7,661 bases of DNA from Myxococcales bacterium (GTDB lineage: Bacteria > Myxococcota > Polyangia > Polyangiales > Polyangiaceae): NCBI GenBank assembly GCA_020430865.1, contig JAGQIY010001249.1, forward strand, positions 1 through 7,661, read 5' to 3'. Position numbers and translations under genes: made by a program. Positions 1 through 7,428 of the stretch are shown here, in pieces. Under the pieces are notes generated by a model that was not told the origin of the DNA, made no database searches, and saw only the letters and a list, made by a program, of their open reading frames with translations. Each line of letters starts with the position of its first letter. The first letter of the stretch is position 1.

Positions 1-601
1 AGACGGTGCGCGGGATGTTCAGCGTGCGACCGGGCGTGTCATGGATCTTCTGATGGTTCACCAGGTCGAGGCGCGCGTCGACGGGGTCGCGCATCACCTG
101 GGGCGCGAGATCCTCCAGCGCCGTCTCGAGCTTCCGCTCGTCGAAGCTCCAGACCAGGGGGATCTCTTGCTCCCCGCGCCTGGCCGAAACCACCCGGTAG
201 ATGCGCTTCGAGATCCCTCCAGCCTCGGAGTGCTCCCTCACCTTGGCCAGGGTTTGCCCGACGTCCAGCTCCACCCCGAGCGCGCCCAGCCGCTGCTCGA
301 ACACCTGGTCGTCGACCTCGAGGTACACCGGCCGAGCGAGCAGCTCGACGCGTCGCTCCTCGAGCCACACTCGGAGCGGCTTGCCCTCGGGCTGAAGGCG
401 TCCGCCTACGTAGGTACCGGGGATGCTCCGCCCCTCGGGCAAGTAGTGATAGTACGCGTAGGTCGTCCCACCGGTCAGCCCAGCGACGAGCGCCACCATG
501 AAGGACGGCAACAGCCAGCGCCGCCCTCGACCGCTCCTGGCCGGGCTCGAGCTGGCCGCCCAATCGTTGTCCTTGCCACTCGCTGTTCTGCCGAGCGCCA
601 T
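1..601 (-). CDS. VanW-family membrane-anchored protein, N-terminal part (runs off left edge)
   Basis: Reading the minus strand from the ATG at 599-601 gives an uninterrupted 200-codon frame to the window edge. A Shine-Dalgarno AGGAG (607-611, minus) lies 5 nt before the ATG, which fixes the start. Residues 1-28 are polar and basic, ending in RGRRW. Residues 30-54 form one hydrophobic segment (LLPSFMVALVAGLTGG...), so the protein is probably an inner-membrane anchor with its bulk outside the cytoplasm. From residue 60 the pattern 'IPGTYVGGRL' followed by a mixed beta/alpha stretch and 'SFDERKLETALEDLA...PVDARLD' matches the putative peptidoglycan-binding domain (PG_binding_4) that precedes the VanW domain. 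The VanW domain itself would lie beyond the edge. VanW proteins occur in some glycopeptide-resistance clusters but are mostly of unknown function and widespread; no other van gene is visible. The family call is from remembered motif patterns, so moderately sure; the open frame and start are solid. Confidence 0.72.
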   Translation of the reverse strand, partial: MALGRTASGKDNDWAASSSPARSGRGRRWLLPSFMVALVAGLTGGTTYAYYHYLPEGRSIPGTYVGGRLQPEGKPLRVWLEERRVELLARPVYLEVDDQVFEQRLGALGVELDVGQTLAKVREHSEAGGISKRIYRVVSARRGEQEIPLVWSFDERKLETALEDLAPQVMRDPVDARLDLVNHQKIHDTPGRTLNIPRTV

Positions 602-807
602 ACTCACTCCTGGATCGTATCGGGGAGCGGGTCTGCAGTGCAAAGTTCGAGACGCCCGACTCGCTCCCGATCAGCCAACGCCAGGGCCCGCACGGCAGAT
701 TCCCGAGCTGCGATGCTCGGCCAGCTTCGGGCCCACGCCGCGCCCGCGAACCTACGTCACCCTCGGCCCTCACCTTCCCTGCCCCGTCACGCGGCGCGCC
801 GAGAGCT

Positions 808-824
808 CCCCGCTCAGCGCGGGG
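808..824 (-). other. Small GC hairpin overlapping the P450 stop codon
   Basis: CCCCGC (808-813) can pair with GCGGGG (819-824) around a 5-nt loop that contains the P450 stop codon (814-816). The stem is 6 bp, all G/C, and no T-run follows on the minus strand, so it is at best a weak or Rho-assisted 3' structure. The 602-813 gap beyond it also holds a 6-bp stem, CCGAGC/GCTCGG at 703-720. Nothing else convincing was seen in that 212-bp gap. Confidence 0.3.
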
Positions 825-2202
825 CGACGTGCATCGGAATCGCGTGACGTGGCCGCAACGTCACCGCGCACAGTGGCTCCGGAGCGTGGGGCGAGGTGGC
901 CAGCAGCCGGTAGCGCGACGTCAGCATCGCCAGGATGATCTGCGCCTCGAGCAGCGCAAAGCGGTCGCCGATGCACTTGCGCTGCCCGGCGCTGAAGGGG
1001 AAATACGCATACCTGGGCAGGCGCTCTCGGCGTTCCGGGAGGAATCGATCCGGGTCGAAGCGTTCGGGGTCGGCCCAGTACTTCGGGTCGCGGTGAGTCA
1101 GCCAGGGACTGACGAACACCAGGCGGCCCTTGGGCACGTAATGGCCTGCAAGCGTGTGGTCTCGAGTGCTCATGCGCGCCAGGAGCCAGACCGGCGGATA
1201 CAGCCGCATTCCCTCTTCCAGCACCCGACGCGTCACGTCCAGGCGCGCGATGGCGGCCAACGTCGGTGCCTCCCCCCCGAGGACCTCGTCGACCTCGCGC
1301 TGGATCCGCTCTGCCCACTCCGGGTGTTGCGTGAGCAGCCACAGCGTCCAGGAGAGCGAAACCGCCGTCGTCTCGTGGCCGGCGAGGTACATCGTCATCA
1401 CCTCGTCGCGCAGCTGTCGGTCAGTCATTCGGCGCCCTGTCTCCTCGTCCTGGGCGTCCATCAGCATGTCGAGCAGGTCGCCCTGCGAGCTGGCCTGGGG
1501 AGGCCGCTCCCGGCGCTCCGCGATGATGCCCTCGACCACCCGATCGAGCTGGTTCAGTGCCTTGCGATAGCGACGGTTGCGAGCCGTGGGGAAGGCCTCT
1601 GGCAGCGTCAGGGGGTGGGTGATGCCGTAGACCACGTGCTCGAGCACCACCGGCATGGCCCAGCTCACGCCCTCCGCCCGCTCCCCGGACTCGATTCCGA
1701 GCAGCGTGGCACTCACCACGTCCAGCGTCACTCGCATCATCTCCGAGGCGATGTCCAGCGGCTCCCCGCGCTCGACGGCCGCGGCGAACGGGCCGTCGAG
1801 CATGCGCCTCGTGCAGCGCACCATCGTCTCCGTGAGCGCCTCGATGCGTTGCTTGGCGAACGCCGGCTGGCTGATCCGCCGCTGCTCCCGCCAGAAGTCG
1901 CCCTCGCTCGTGACCAGACCGTTGCCCAGCACCTTGCGCAGGAAGTAGTAGCCGCGCGTCTGTTTCGTGAACTCCCTCTGGTGAGTCACGAGCACCTGCT
2001 CCACCGCAGCCGGCGCGCGCAGGAACACCGCCTTGCGCGGACCGAATCGAGTCTCGACGACGTCGCCCGTCGCAGCGATCTCACGCAGGAAGCTCAGCGG
2101 ATCGTTGCCAAAGGCACGCAAGGAGCTGAGCGCATTGTAGCCCGGAAGGCGAGGCGGGTGCTCCGGGTGAGAGACGTGGGGCATGTCTTGCGTTTGCGTC
2201 AT
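814..2202 (-). CDS. Cytochrome P450 monooxygenase
   Basis: Heme-thiolate monooxygenase of 462 aa, the usual size for a soluble bacterial P450; no membrane anchor is apparent. Diagnostic motifs in order: I-helix oxygen-activation motif AGHETTA (residues 274-280), K-helix ExxR as EGMR (330-333) followed by LYPP, the PERF motif ADPERFDPDRF (377-387), and the heme loop FSAGQRKCIG with Cys410 as iron ligand. The N-terminal 'GDFWREQRRISQPAF' C-helix region is also typical and places it near the large group that includes fatty-acid and terpenoid hydroxylases; the substrate cannot be read from sequence. An in-frame GTG at 2262 would add 20 residues, but that extension would put the promoter palindrome (2209-2234) inside the gene and the added residues do not look like P450, so the ATG at 2202 is preferred. 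No SD sequence precedes it, consistent with a leaderless mRNA. No ferredoxin or reductase gene adjoins it. A TetR regulator is divergent. Confidence 0.95.
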   Translation of the reverse strand: MTQTQDMPHVSHPEHPPRLPGYNALSSLRAFGNDPLSFLREIAATGDVVETRFGPRKAVFLRAPAAVEQVLVTHQREFTKQTRGYYFLRKVLGNGLVTSEGDFWREQRRISQPAFAKQRIEALTETMVRCTRRMLDGPFAAAVERGEPLDIASEMMRVTLDVVSATLLGIESGERAEGVSWAMPVVLEHVVYGITHPLTLPEAFPTARNRRYRKALNQLDRVVEGIIAERRERPPQASSQGDLLDMLMDAQDEETGRRMTDRQLRDEVMTMYLAGHETTAVSLSWTLWLLTQHPEWAERIQREVDEVLGGEAPTLAAIARLDVTRRVLEEGMRLYPPVWLLARMSTRDHTLAGHYVPKGRLVFVSPWLTHRDPKYWADPERFDPDRFLPERRERLPRYAYFPFSAGQRKCIGDRFALLEAQIILAMLTSRYRLLATSPHAPEPLCAVTLRPRHAIPMHVAPR

Positions 2203-2208
2203 GGGAAA

Positions 2209-2234
2209 GTAATATGAGCAAAAGCTCAAGTTAC
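2209..2234. promoter_or_regulatory. Interrupted palindrome, probable TetR-family operator
   Basis: Two 11-nt arms are centred at 2221/2222. TGAGC (2215-2219) mirrors GCTCA (2224-2228) across AAAA, and GTAA (2209-2212) mirrors TTAC (2231-2234) with two unpaired positions between on each side, so 9 of 11 positions are symmetric. Size and architecture suit a TetR dimer, and the regulator gene starts 92 bp away on the opposite strand. It overlaps the predicted -10 and the spacer of the P450 promoter, so occupancy should block polymerase. Control of tetR by the same site is possible, but no clear tetR promoter could be read. Confidence 0.6.
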
Positions 2235-2237
2235 CAA
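2209..2237 (-). promoter_or_regulatory. Predicted P450 promoter, apparently leaderless
   Basis: On the minus strand TTGGTA (2232-2237) and TATTAC (2209-2214) are separated by exactly 17 bp; each matches four of six positions of the sigma70 -35 and -10 consensus. Six nt after the -10 comes the ATG at 2202, so transcription is expected to start on or next to the A of the start codon. This fits the absence of a Shine-Dalgarno sequence. The spacer is almost filled by the palindrome described separately. The call rests on motif matching alone. Confidence 0.55.
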
Positions 2238-2325
2238 CTCGCATCGCCGCTGGGCATTTCACCGCCGATATCGCCTTCGGAACGCGGAGAGGGCGCTCTG
2301 CAGCTCACTTTCTAACGACAGCACC

Positions 2326-3006
2326 ATGCCCCGCACCCAGAAGCCAGCGCCCCCCGCCGCGGCCAAGGCGGCACCCAACCGCCGCACCTCGCTGCCTTAT
2401 GCCGCACGGAAGCGACCGAAGCAGGCCAGGGCTCGCGCGACCGTGGACGCGATCCTGGAGGCGGCTGCTCGGGTGCTGGTCGAAGAAGGCTACGAGGGCG
2501 CCAACACCAACCGCGTCGCCGAGGTCGCGGGCGTGAGTATCGGCTCGCTCTATCAGTACTTCCCCAACAAGCAGGCGCTGGTCAGCGCGCTGGTCGAACG
2601 CCACGTGCGCCACATCATGGACCTGCTGGCGAGCGGGCTGATGAACGCGGCGAGCATGAACCTCCCCGACGCGATCCGAAAGCTGGTCGAGGTGATGCTC
2701 AACGTCCACCGCGTCGAACCAGAGCTACATCGAGTGCTCGCCGAGCAGCTGCCTCGCGTCTCGACGCCGGACCACCACCGCCAGACCAACACCACCGCCC
2801 AGGCGATGGTGAAGGGCTACCTCGAGCAGCGGCGCTCGGAGCTGCGCCCTGGGCTCGATCTGGAGACGGCCGCGTTCGTGCTCGTCCACAGCGTCGAGGC
2901 GGTGACCCACGCGGCAGTGATCGAGCAGCCAGAGACTGATCCCGAGCGCCTGGTGAGCGAGGTCACTGACATGATCGTCGGCTACCTGGTGCCCCACCAC
3001 CGCTGA
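2326..3006 (+). CDS. TetR-family transcriptional regulator
   Basis: A 226-aa protein of typical TetR length. Residues 1-33 are a flexible Pro/Ala/Lys/Arg-rich leader. The DNA-binding domain follows, with 'ARATVDAILEAAARVLVEEGYEGANTNRVAEVAGVSIGSLYQYFPNKQALVSAL': first helix at about 37-50, helix-turn-helix at about 60-80, ending in the signature LYQYFPNK (the quoted run spans residues 36-86 and is cut here into recognisable parts only). The remainder is an all-helical ligand and dimerisation domain with 'DAIRKLVEVMLNVHRVEPEL' and 'AAFVLVHSVEAVTHAAV', a C-terminal pattern seen in several TetR subfamilies. The gene is divergent from the P450 and most probably represses it through the palindrome at 2209-2234; the inducer is unknown. 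No SD sequence is visible before the ATG, so the start is uncertain by a few codons, though no earlier start is needed for the domain. Its stop lies 15 bp from the convergent thiS stop. Confidence 0.93.
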   Translation: MPRTQKPAPPAAAKAAPNRRTSLPYAARKRPKQARARATVDAILEAAARVLVEEGYEGANTNRVAEVAGVSIGSLYQYFPNKQALVSALVERHVRHIMDLLASGLMNAASMNLPDAIRKLVEVMLNVHRVEPELHRVLAEQLPRVSTPDHHRQTNTTAQAMVKGYLEQRRSELRPGLDLETAAFVLVHSVEAVTHAAVIEQPETDPERLVSEVTDMIVGYLVPHHR

Positions 3007-3021
3007 TCGAGTCGAAGGAGC

Positions 3022-3222
3022 TCAACCTCCGCCGACGAAATGCACGATCTCGAGCACGTCCCCCTCGGCGAGCTTGACGGTCGGGTGCTCGGCGCGGGGC
3101 ACCACCTCGCGGTTGCGCTCCACCGCCACGGGGCCGTCGCTGAGACCGAGGTGCTCGATCAGCGCGCGCACGCTGAAGCCATCGGGAACCTGGTGCTCTT
3201 CACCGTTGATGGTGACCTGCAT
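3022..3222 (-). CDS. thiS: Sulfur carrier protein ThiS
   Basis: A 66-aa beta-grasp protein, the usual ThiS size. It begins [15 protein letters not shown] and ends [14 protein letters not shown], the family's signature: 'L.EGD.LEIVxFVGGG' with a terminal Gly-Gly that is adenylated and converted to thiocarboxylate. ThiS-COSH donates sulfur to ThiG for the thiazole of thiamine. The 'N...VPR' segment in the middle (NREVVPR, residues 37-43) is also typical of ThiS and separates it from MoaD. The start is ATG at 3220-3222 with only a weak purine stretch upstream (AGGCAGGG). The gene is last in a co-oriented set after miaB and the carbonic anhydrase-like gene, 55 bp from the latter. No thiG, thiE, thiF or thiO is adjacent, so its partners are elsewhere. 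A few other sulfur-carrier pathways use ThiS-like proteins, so thiazole synthesis is likely but not proven. Confidence 0.9.
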   Translation of the reverse strand: MQVTINGEEHQVPDGFSVRALIEHLGLSDGPVAVERNREVVPRAEHPTVKLAEGDVLEIVHFVGGG

Positions 3223-3277
3223 GCCCTGCCTATACCACGCCGTGGCTGTCGCAGGCCCGGCTCGACTGCAGGCCCGA

Positions 3278-3790
3278 TCAGGCGCGGTGTCCCAGCGCGA
3301 GCTCTTGATAGATCGCCGCGCCGGCCGCGCCTTCGAGCGCCTCCTTCTCGGTCAGCTCCCGCACCACCTTGGCGGACGTGCCCCGCACCAGCACCCGCGG
3401 CGGCACCTTCATGCGTGGAGGCACGACCGCCCCGGCGGCGATGATCGCCCCCTCCCCGATCTCGGCGTTGTCCAGGATCACCGACCCCATGCCGATCAGC
3501 GCACCCTTGCGCACGGTGGCGCCGTGGACGACCGCGTTGTGGCCGACGGTGACGTCCTCCTCCACCAGGGTGTCGCTGACGCCGCCCGTCATGTGCACCG
3601 TGGCGTTGTCCTGGATGTTGGTCCGGGCCCCGATCCGGATGATCCCGACGTCGCCCCGCAGCACCGCACCGTACCAGATGCTCGCGCCCTCTCCGATGTA
3701 GACTTCGCCGACCACCACAGCATTTTCTGCAAGGAAAACGCTCTCGTGAACATGTGGCGAGTGCTGCCTGTAGGTCTTTATGATTGCCAT
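3278..3790 (-). CDS. Gamma-class carbonic anhydrase-like hexapeptide-repeat protein
   Basis: A 170-aa left-handed beta-helix protein of the gamma-carbonic anhydrase/YrdA/PaaY group. It has successive hexapeptide turns, e.g. '[23 protein letters not shown]' (here paraphrased as the [16 protein letters not shown] region, residues 32-47), then [14 protein letters not shown] and [14 protein letters not shown]. The three zinc-ligand histidines expected of the family are present at positions 66, 84 and 89 (VH, GH, VH), and the conserved Arg45, Asp47, Gln60 and Asp61 are also in place. The C-terminal helix follows [15 protein letters not shown]. It would form a trimer and may hydrate CO2 or serve another metal-dependent role; many members lack measurable carbonic anhydrase activity. 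The ATG at 3788-3790 shares its A with the miaB stop (TGATG) and follows GGTGGTG, which implies translational coupling. A GTG one codon upstream is an alternative start. Confidence 0.9.
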   Translation of the reverse strand: MAIIKTYRQHSPHVHESVFLAENAVVVGEVYIGEGASIWYGAVLRGDVGIIRIGARTNIQDNATVHMTGGVSDTLVEEDVTVGHNAVVHGATVRKGALIGMGSVILDNAEIGEGAIIAAGAVVPPRMKVPPRVLVRGTSAKVVRELTEKEALEGAAGAAIYQELALGHRA

Positions 3791-5295
3791 CACACCACCG
3801 GTAGGCTCACGCGCCCCGGTTTGTCCACCGGCGTGGCCACTTCTGCTGGATCTTGGGGGAGAGGAAGCGCCGCACGGCGCGCCTCGTCGACCAGCTCCGC
3901 CTGCAGACTGTGCTTGAAGGCGCCGGTGATGCGCACTTCGACCAACTCCCCCAGTACGTCCGTGTTGGAGCCGAAGTGCACGATCTCGTTGCGCTCGGTG
4001 CGTCCGGTGTAGCCGCCGGTCCTCCCCAGCCCCTCCACCAGCACGCGCTCCTCACCACCGATCAGCCGCTGGAGGTGCTCACGCCTGAGCCGTTCCGAGA
4101 GCTCGAACAGCGCGCTCAGCCGCCGGCTCTTCTCCACCTCGGGGACATCGTCCTCGAGCTTCAGCGCTGGTGTACCCGGGCGCTCCGAGTACTTGAAACC
4201 AAAGACGCCGACAAAGCCCACCCGGCGCACCAGCTCCAGCGTCTGCTCGAAGTCGTCTTCGGTTTCCCCGGGGAAACCGACAATGATGTCCGTGGACAGA
4301 CTGAGGCCAGGGACCGCGCGCTTGAGCGCGTCGGTCCGCTCGAGGTACTCGTCCACGCTGTAGCGTCGGATCATCCGCCGCAGGACGCGGTCGCTGCCCG
4401 ACTGCACCGGCATGTGCACGTGACGCACCAGCTGTGGCAGGTCGCGATGGGCCTGAATCAAGGCTGGCGTGAGGTGCCTCGGGTGCGGGCTGGTGTAGCG
4501 CACTCGGGCCAGCTTCGGCACGCGTTCACAGATTGCACGCAGCAGCGCCGGGAACTCGCTCTCATCGGCGTGGATGCCTGCTCCGCGGCGCTTCGCGGTC
4601 TCGCCCGACGGCAGCCGAGTGAAGGGTGCCTCCTCGGCGCCGCTCAGCGCGGGGAGCTCGCCGCTCGGATCGAGGTAGCTGTCCACGGTCTGACCGAGCA
4701 GCGTGATCTCCCGGGTGCCCTGAGCGACCAGGGCGGCGCACTCCTCCAGGATCTCCGCCGAAGGGCGGTAGCGCTCCGGGCCGCGGGTGGTTGGGACGAT
4801 GCAGAACGAGCAGCGCTCGTCACAGCCCTTCATGATGGTGACGAACGACGAAACCCGGCGAGCCCGGGGCAGCTCCGCATCCAGGCTGAGAAAGCGCGGA
4901 GAATCGAGGTCGAACGTCGCCCGCACCTGCGCTGGCGCCCCGCCTTCGAGCTCCCGCAACAGGCCAGGCAGCTCGGGGATGTTGTCGGGACCGATCAGGA
5001 GGTCGATCTGGGGCATGCGCTTGACGAGCCGCTCACCCTCCTGCTGCGCGACGCAACCGGCGACACCGATCAGCAGCTCGGGGCGGCGCGCCTTGAGGAC
5101 ACCGAGTCGCCCCACCTCACTGCGCAATTTTTGCTCGGCCTTCTCGCGCACGCTGCAGGTGTTCAGAAGCACCAGATCGGCCCGCTCGACGTCCTCTGCG
5201 GGGGCATAGCCAGCGCGCTTCAGCACCTCCTCCATGCGCTCGGAGTCGTGCTGGTTCATCTGGCAGCCGAAGGTGAGGAGGCTGTAGGACGGCAT
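3790..5295 (-). CDS. miaB: tRNA-2-methylthio-N6-dimethylallyladenosine synthase (MiaB)
   Basis: Radical-SAM methylthiotransferase that adds a methylthio group to i6A37 of tRNAs reading UNN codons. The UPF0004 domain has its three cluster cysteines: Cys11 (TFGCQMN), Cys47 (NTCSVRE) and Cys81 (AGCVAQQ). The radical-SAM motif CDERCSFC gives Cys158, Cys162 and Cys165, and HMPVQSGSD, DIIVGFPGETEDDF and FKYSERPGTPA follow. A TRAM domain occupies about 413-469. Those motifs fit MiaB rather than RimO or MtaB. At 501 aa it exceeds the usual 440-475. The excess is a polar insert at about residues 212-247, after GQTVDSYLDPSG, and a C-terminal tail of about 25 residues. An ATG at 5340 would add 15 non-conserved residues; the start at 5295 (MPSYSLLTFGCQMN) matches the family better, though neither has a good SD. 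The stop overlaps the next gene's start. Confidence 0.93.
   Translation of the reverse strand: MPSYSLLTFGCQMNQHDSERMEEVLKRAGYAPAEDVERADLVLLNTCSVREKAEQKLRSEVGRLGVLKARRPELLIGVAGCVAQQEGERLVKRMPQIDLLIGPDNIPELPGLLRELEGGAPAQVRATFDLDSPRFLSLDAELPRARRVSSFVTIMKGCDERCSFCIVPTTRGPERYRPSAEILEECAALVAQGTREITLLGQTVDSYLDPSGELPALSGAEEAPFTRLPSGETAKRRGAGIHADESEFPALLRAICERVPKLARVRYTSPHPRHLTPALIQAHRDLPQLVRHVHMPVQSGSDRVLRRMIRRYSVDEYLERTDALKRAVPGLSLSTDIIVGFPGETEDDFEQTLELVRRVGFVGVFGFKYSERPGTPALKLEDDVPEVEKSRRLSALFELSERLRREHLQRLIGGEERVLVEGLGRTGGYTGRTERNEIVHFGSNTDVLGELVEVRITGAFKHSLQAELVDEARRAALPLPQDPAEVATPVDKPGRVSLPVV
4259..4280. repeat. 22-bp perfect palindrome inside miaB
   Basis: TCGGTTTCCCC (4259-4269) is followed directly by its exact reverse complement (4270-4280) with no spacer. 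It encodes the conserved radical-SAM family motif VGFPGETE in miaB. The inner 12 bp (TTC CCC GGG GAA) arise naturally from Phe-Pro-Gly-Glu codons; the outer pairs depend on codon choice, including GGT for Gly. A regulatory role is not indicated. Confidence 0.5.
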
Positions 5296-5410
5296 GAAAG
5301 GCCTGGCCGTAGCACAGCTCTCGCGCGCGAGCGAACCCATCCCCGCCCGGGCTCGCGAGTTCGCGCCTCGAGCCTCGACGCGGACGGCGGCGAGCGGAGT
5401 CCGTCTCGCG

Positions 5411-5440
5411 TTGACCGCTGGGCATCAGGTCCCGTACAAC
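5411..5440 (+). promoter_or_regulatory. Predicted sigma70-type promoter of the acyl-CoA synthetase gene
   Basis: TTGACC (5411-5416, five of six consensus positions) and TACAAC (5435-5440, four of six) are separated by 18 bp. Transcription would start near 5447, leaving a leader of about 60 nt. The SD GAGGA (5496-5500) lies 6 nt before the ATG. The 5341-5506 region is divergent; no clear miaB promoter was seen on the other strand. Confidence 0.5.
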
Positions 5441-5506
5441 CCTCACGTTCCAGCGACCGCGTGAACGCGCGAGTGACGGAGCAAGACGCCCTAGCGAGGA
5501 CGGAGC

Positions 5507-7267
<1,761 letters not shown>

Positions 7268-7291
7268 GCCGCGCGGCACGTGCGTCGCTAC

Positions 7292-7329
7292 CTCACCCCC
7301 GATCGAGCTCTCTCAGGATCGGGGGTGAG
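7292..7329. terminator. Strong perfect hairpin downstream of the acyl-CoA synthetase gene
   Basis: CTCACCCCCGATC (7292-7304) pairs without mismatch with GATCGGGGGTGAG (7317-7329) around a 12-nt loop, giving a 13-bp stem 24 nt after the stop codon. There is no T-run on either strand, so it is not a classic intrinsic terminator, but its position between convergent genes suits a bidirectional terminator or 3'-end stabiliser. Confidence 0.65.
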
Positions 7330-7351
7330 ACGCGTCAGGTGCCACCTCAAT

Positions 7352-7374
7352 CCGCTCGTGGACCCCACGAGCGG
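7352..7374. terminator. Second perfect hairpin, 3' of the small lipoprotein gene
   Basis: CCGCTCGTGG (7352-7361) pairs perfectly with CCACGAGCGG (7365-7374) around a 3-nt ACC loop: a tight 10-bp stem. On the minus strand it lies 39 nt after the lipoprotein stop codon, so it probably ends that transcript; on the plus strand it backs up the 7292-7329 hairpin. Again no U-tract follows. Confidence 0.6.
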
Positions 7375-7388
7375 TCACGCCTCGAACC

Positions 7389-7428
7389 AGGCGCTGGCCG
7401 CAGGAGCCGGGCGCTAGCCGCAGGAACC
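7389..7428 (-). repeat. Two tandem 20-bp repeats spanning the lipoprotein stop codon
   Basis: Units 7409-7428 and 7389-7408 agree at 17 of 20 positions. On the minus strand the first unit encodes the terminal Gly-Ser-Cys-Gly plus the TAG stop. The second carries GGCTCCTGCGGC, which would again spell Gly-Ser-Cys-Gly, followed by CAG where the first has TAG, but it lies after the stop and is shifted in frame by the 20-bp period. A partial third unit may begin at 7388 (GGTTC). Confidence 0.75.

Noticed and set aside
615..650. Possible promoter for the VanW gene (TTGCAC with TACGAT, minus strand)
   Set aside because: Only three of six -35 positions match, and the predicted start would fall within the SD.
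41..847. 268-codon plus-strand frame and a 244-codon minus frame over the first 850 bases
   Set aside because: Both lack domain signals, while the third frame (1-601, minus) has an SD, a membrane segment and VanW-type sequence.
829..2217. 462-codon plus-strand open frame opposite the P450
   Set aside because: It mirrors the P450 gene almost end to end, is rich in His/Arg/Leu without any domain pattern, and is explained by high GC at third positions of the real gene.
2286..2316. Possible tetR promoter or SD (GGAGAG, TCTAAC)
   Set aside because: GGAGAG is about 35 nt from the ATG, too far for an SD, and no -35 partner lies at the right distance from TCTAAC.
3235..3245. CCACG-C-CGTGG inverted repeat between thiS and the carbonic anhydrase-like gene
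   Set aside because: Arms of 5 bp with one base between cannot form a hairpin, and there is no sign of an operator or terminator role.
3723..3740. TTTTC...GAAAA inverted repeat in an AT-rich patch near the start of the carbonic anhydrase-like gene
   Set aside because: Short arms inside conserved coding sequence (FLAENA); no further support.
4641..4654. 14-bp string CGCTCAGCGCGGGG shared with 811-824
   Set aside because: Two short GC-rich matches in unrelated contexts (a miaB codon stretch and the P450 3' end) are plausible by chance; no larger repeat surrounds them.
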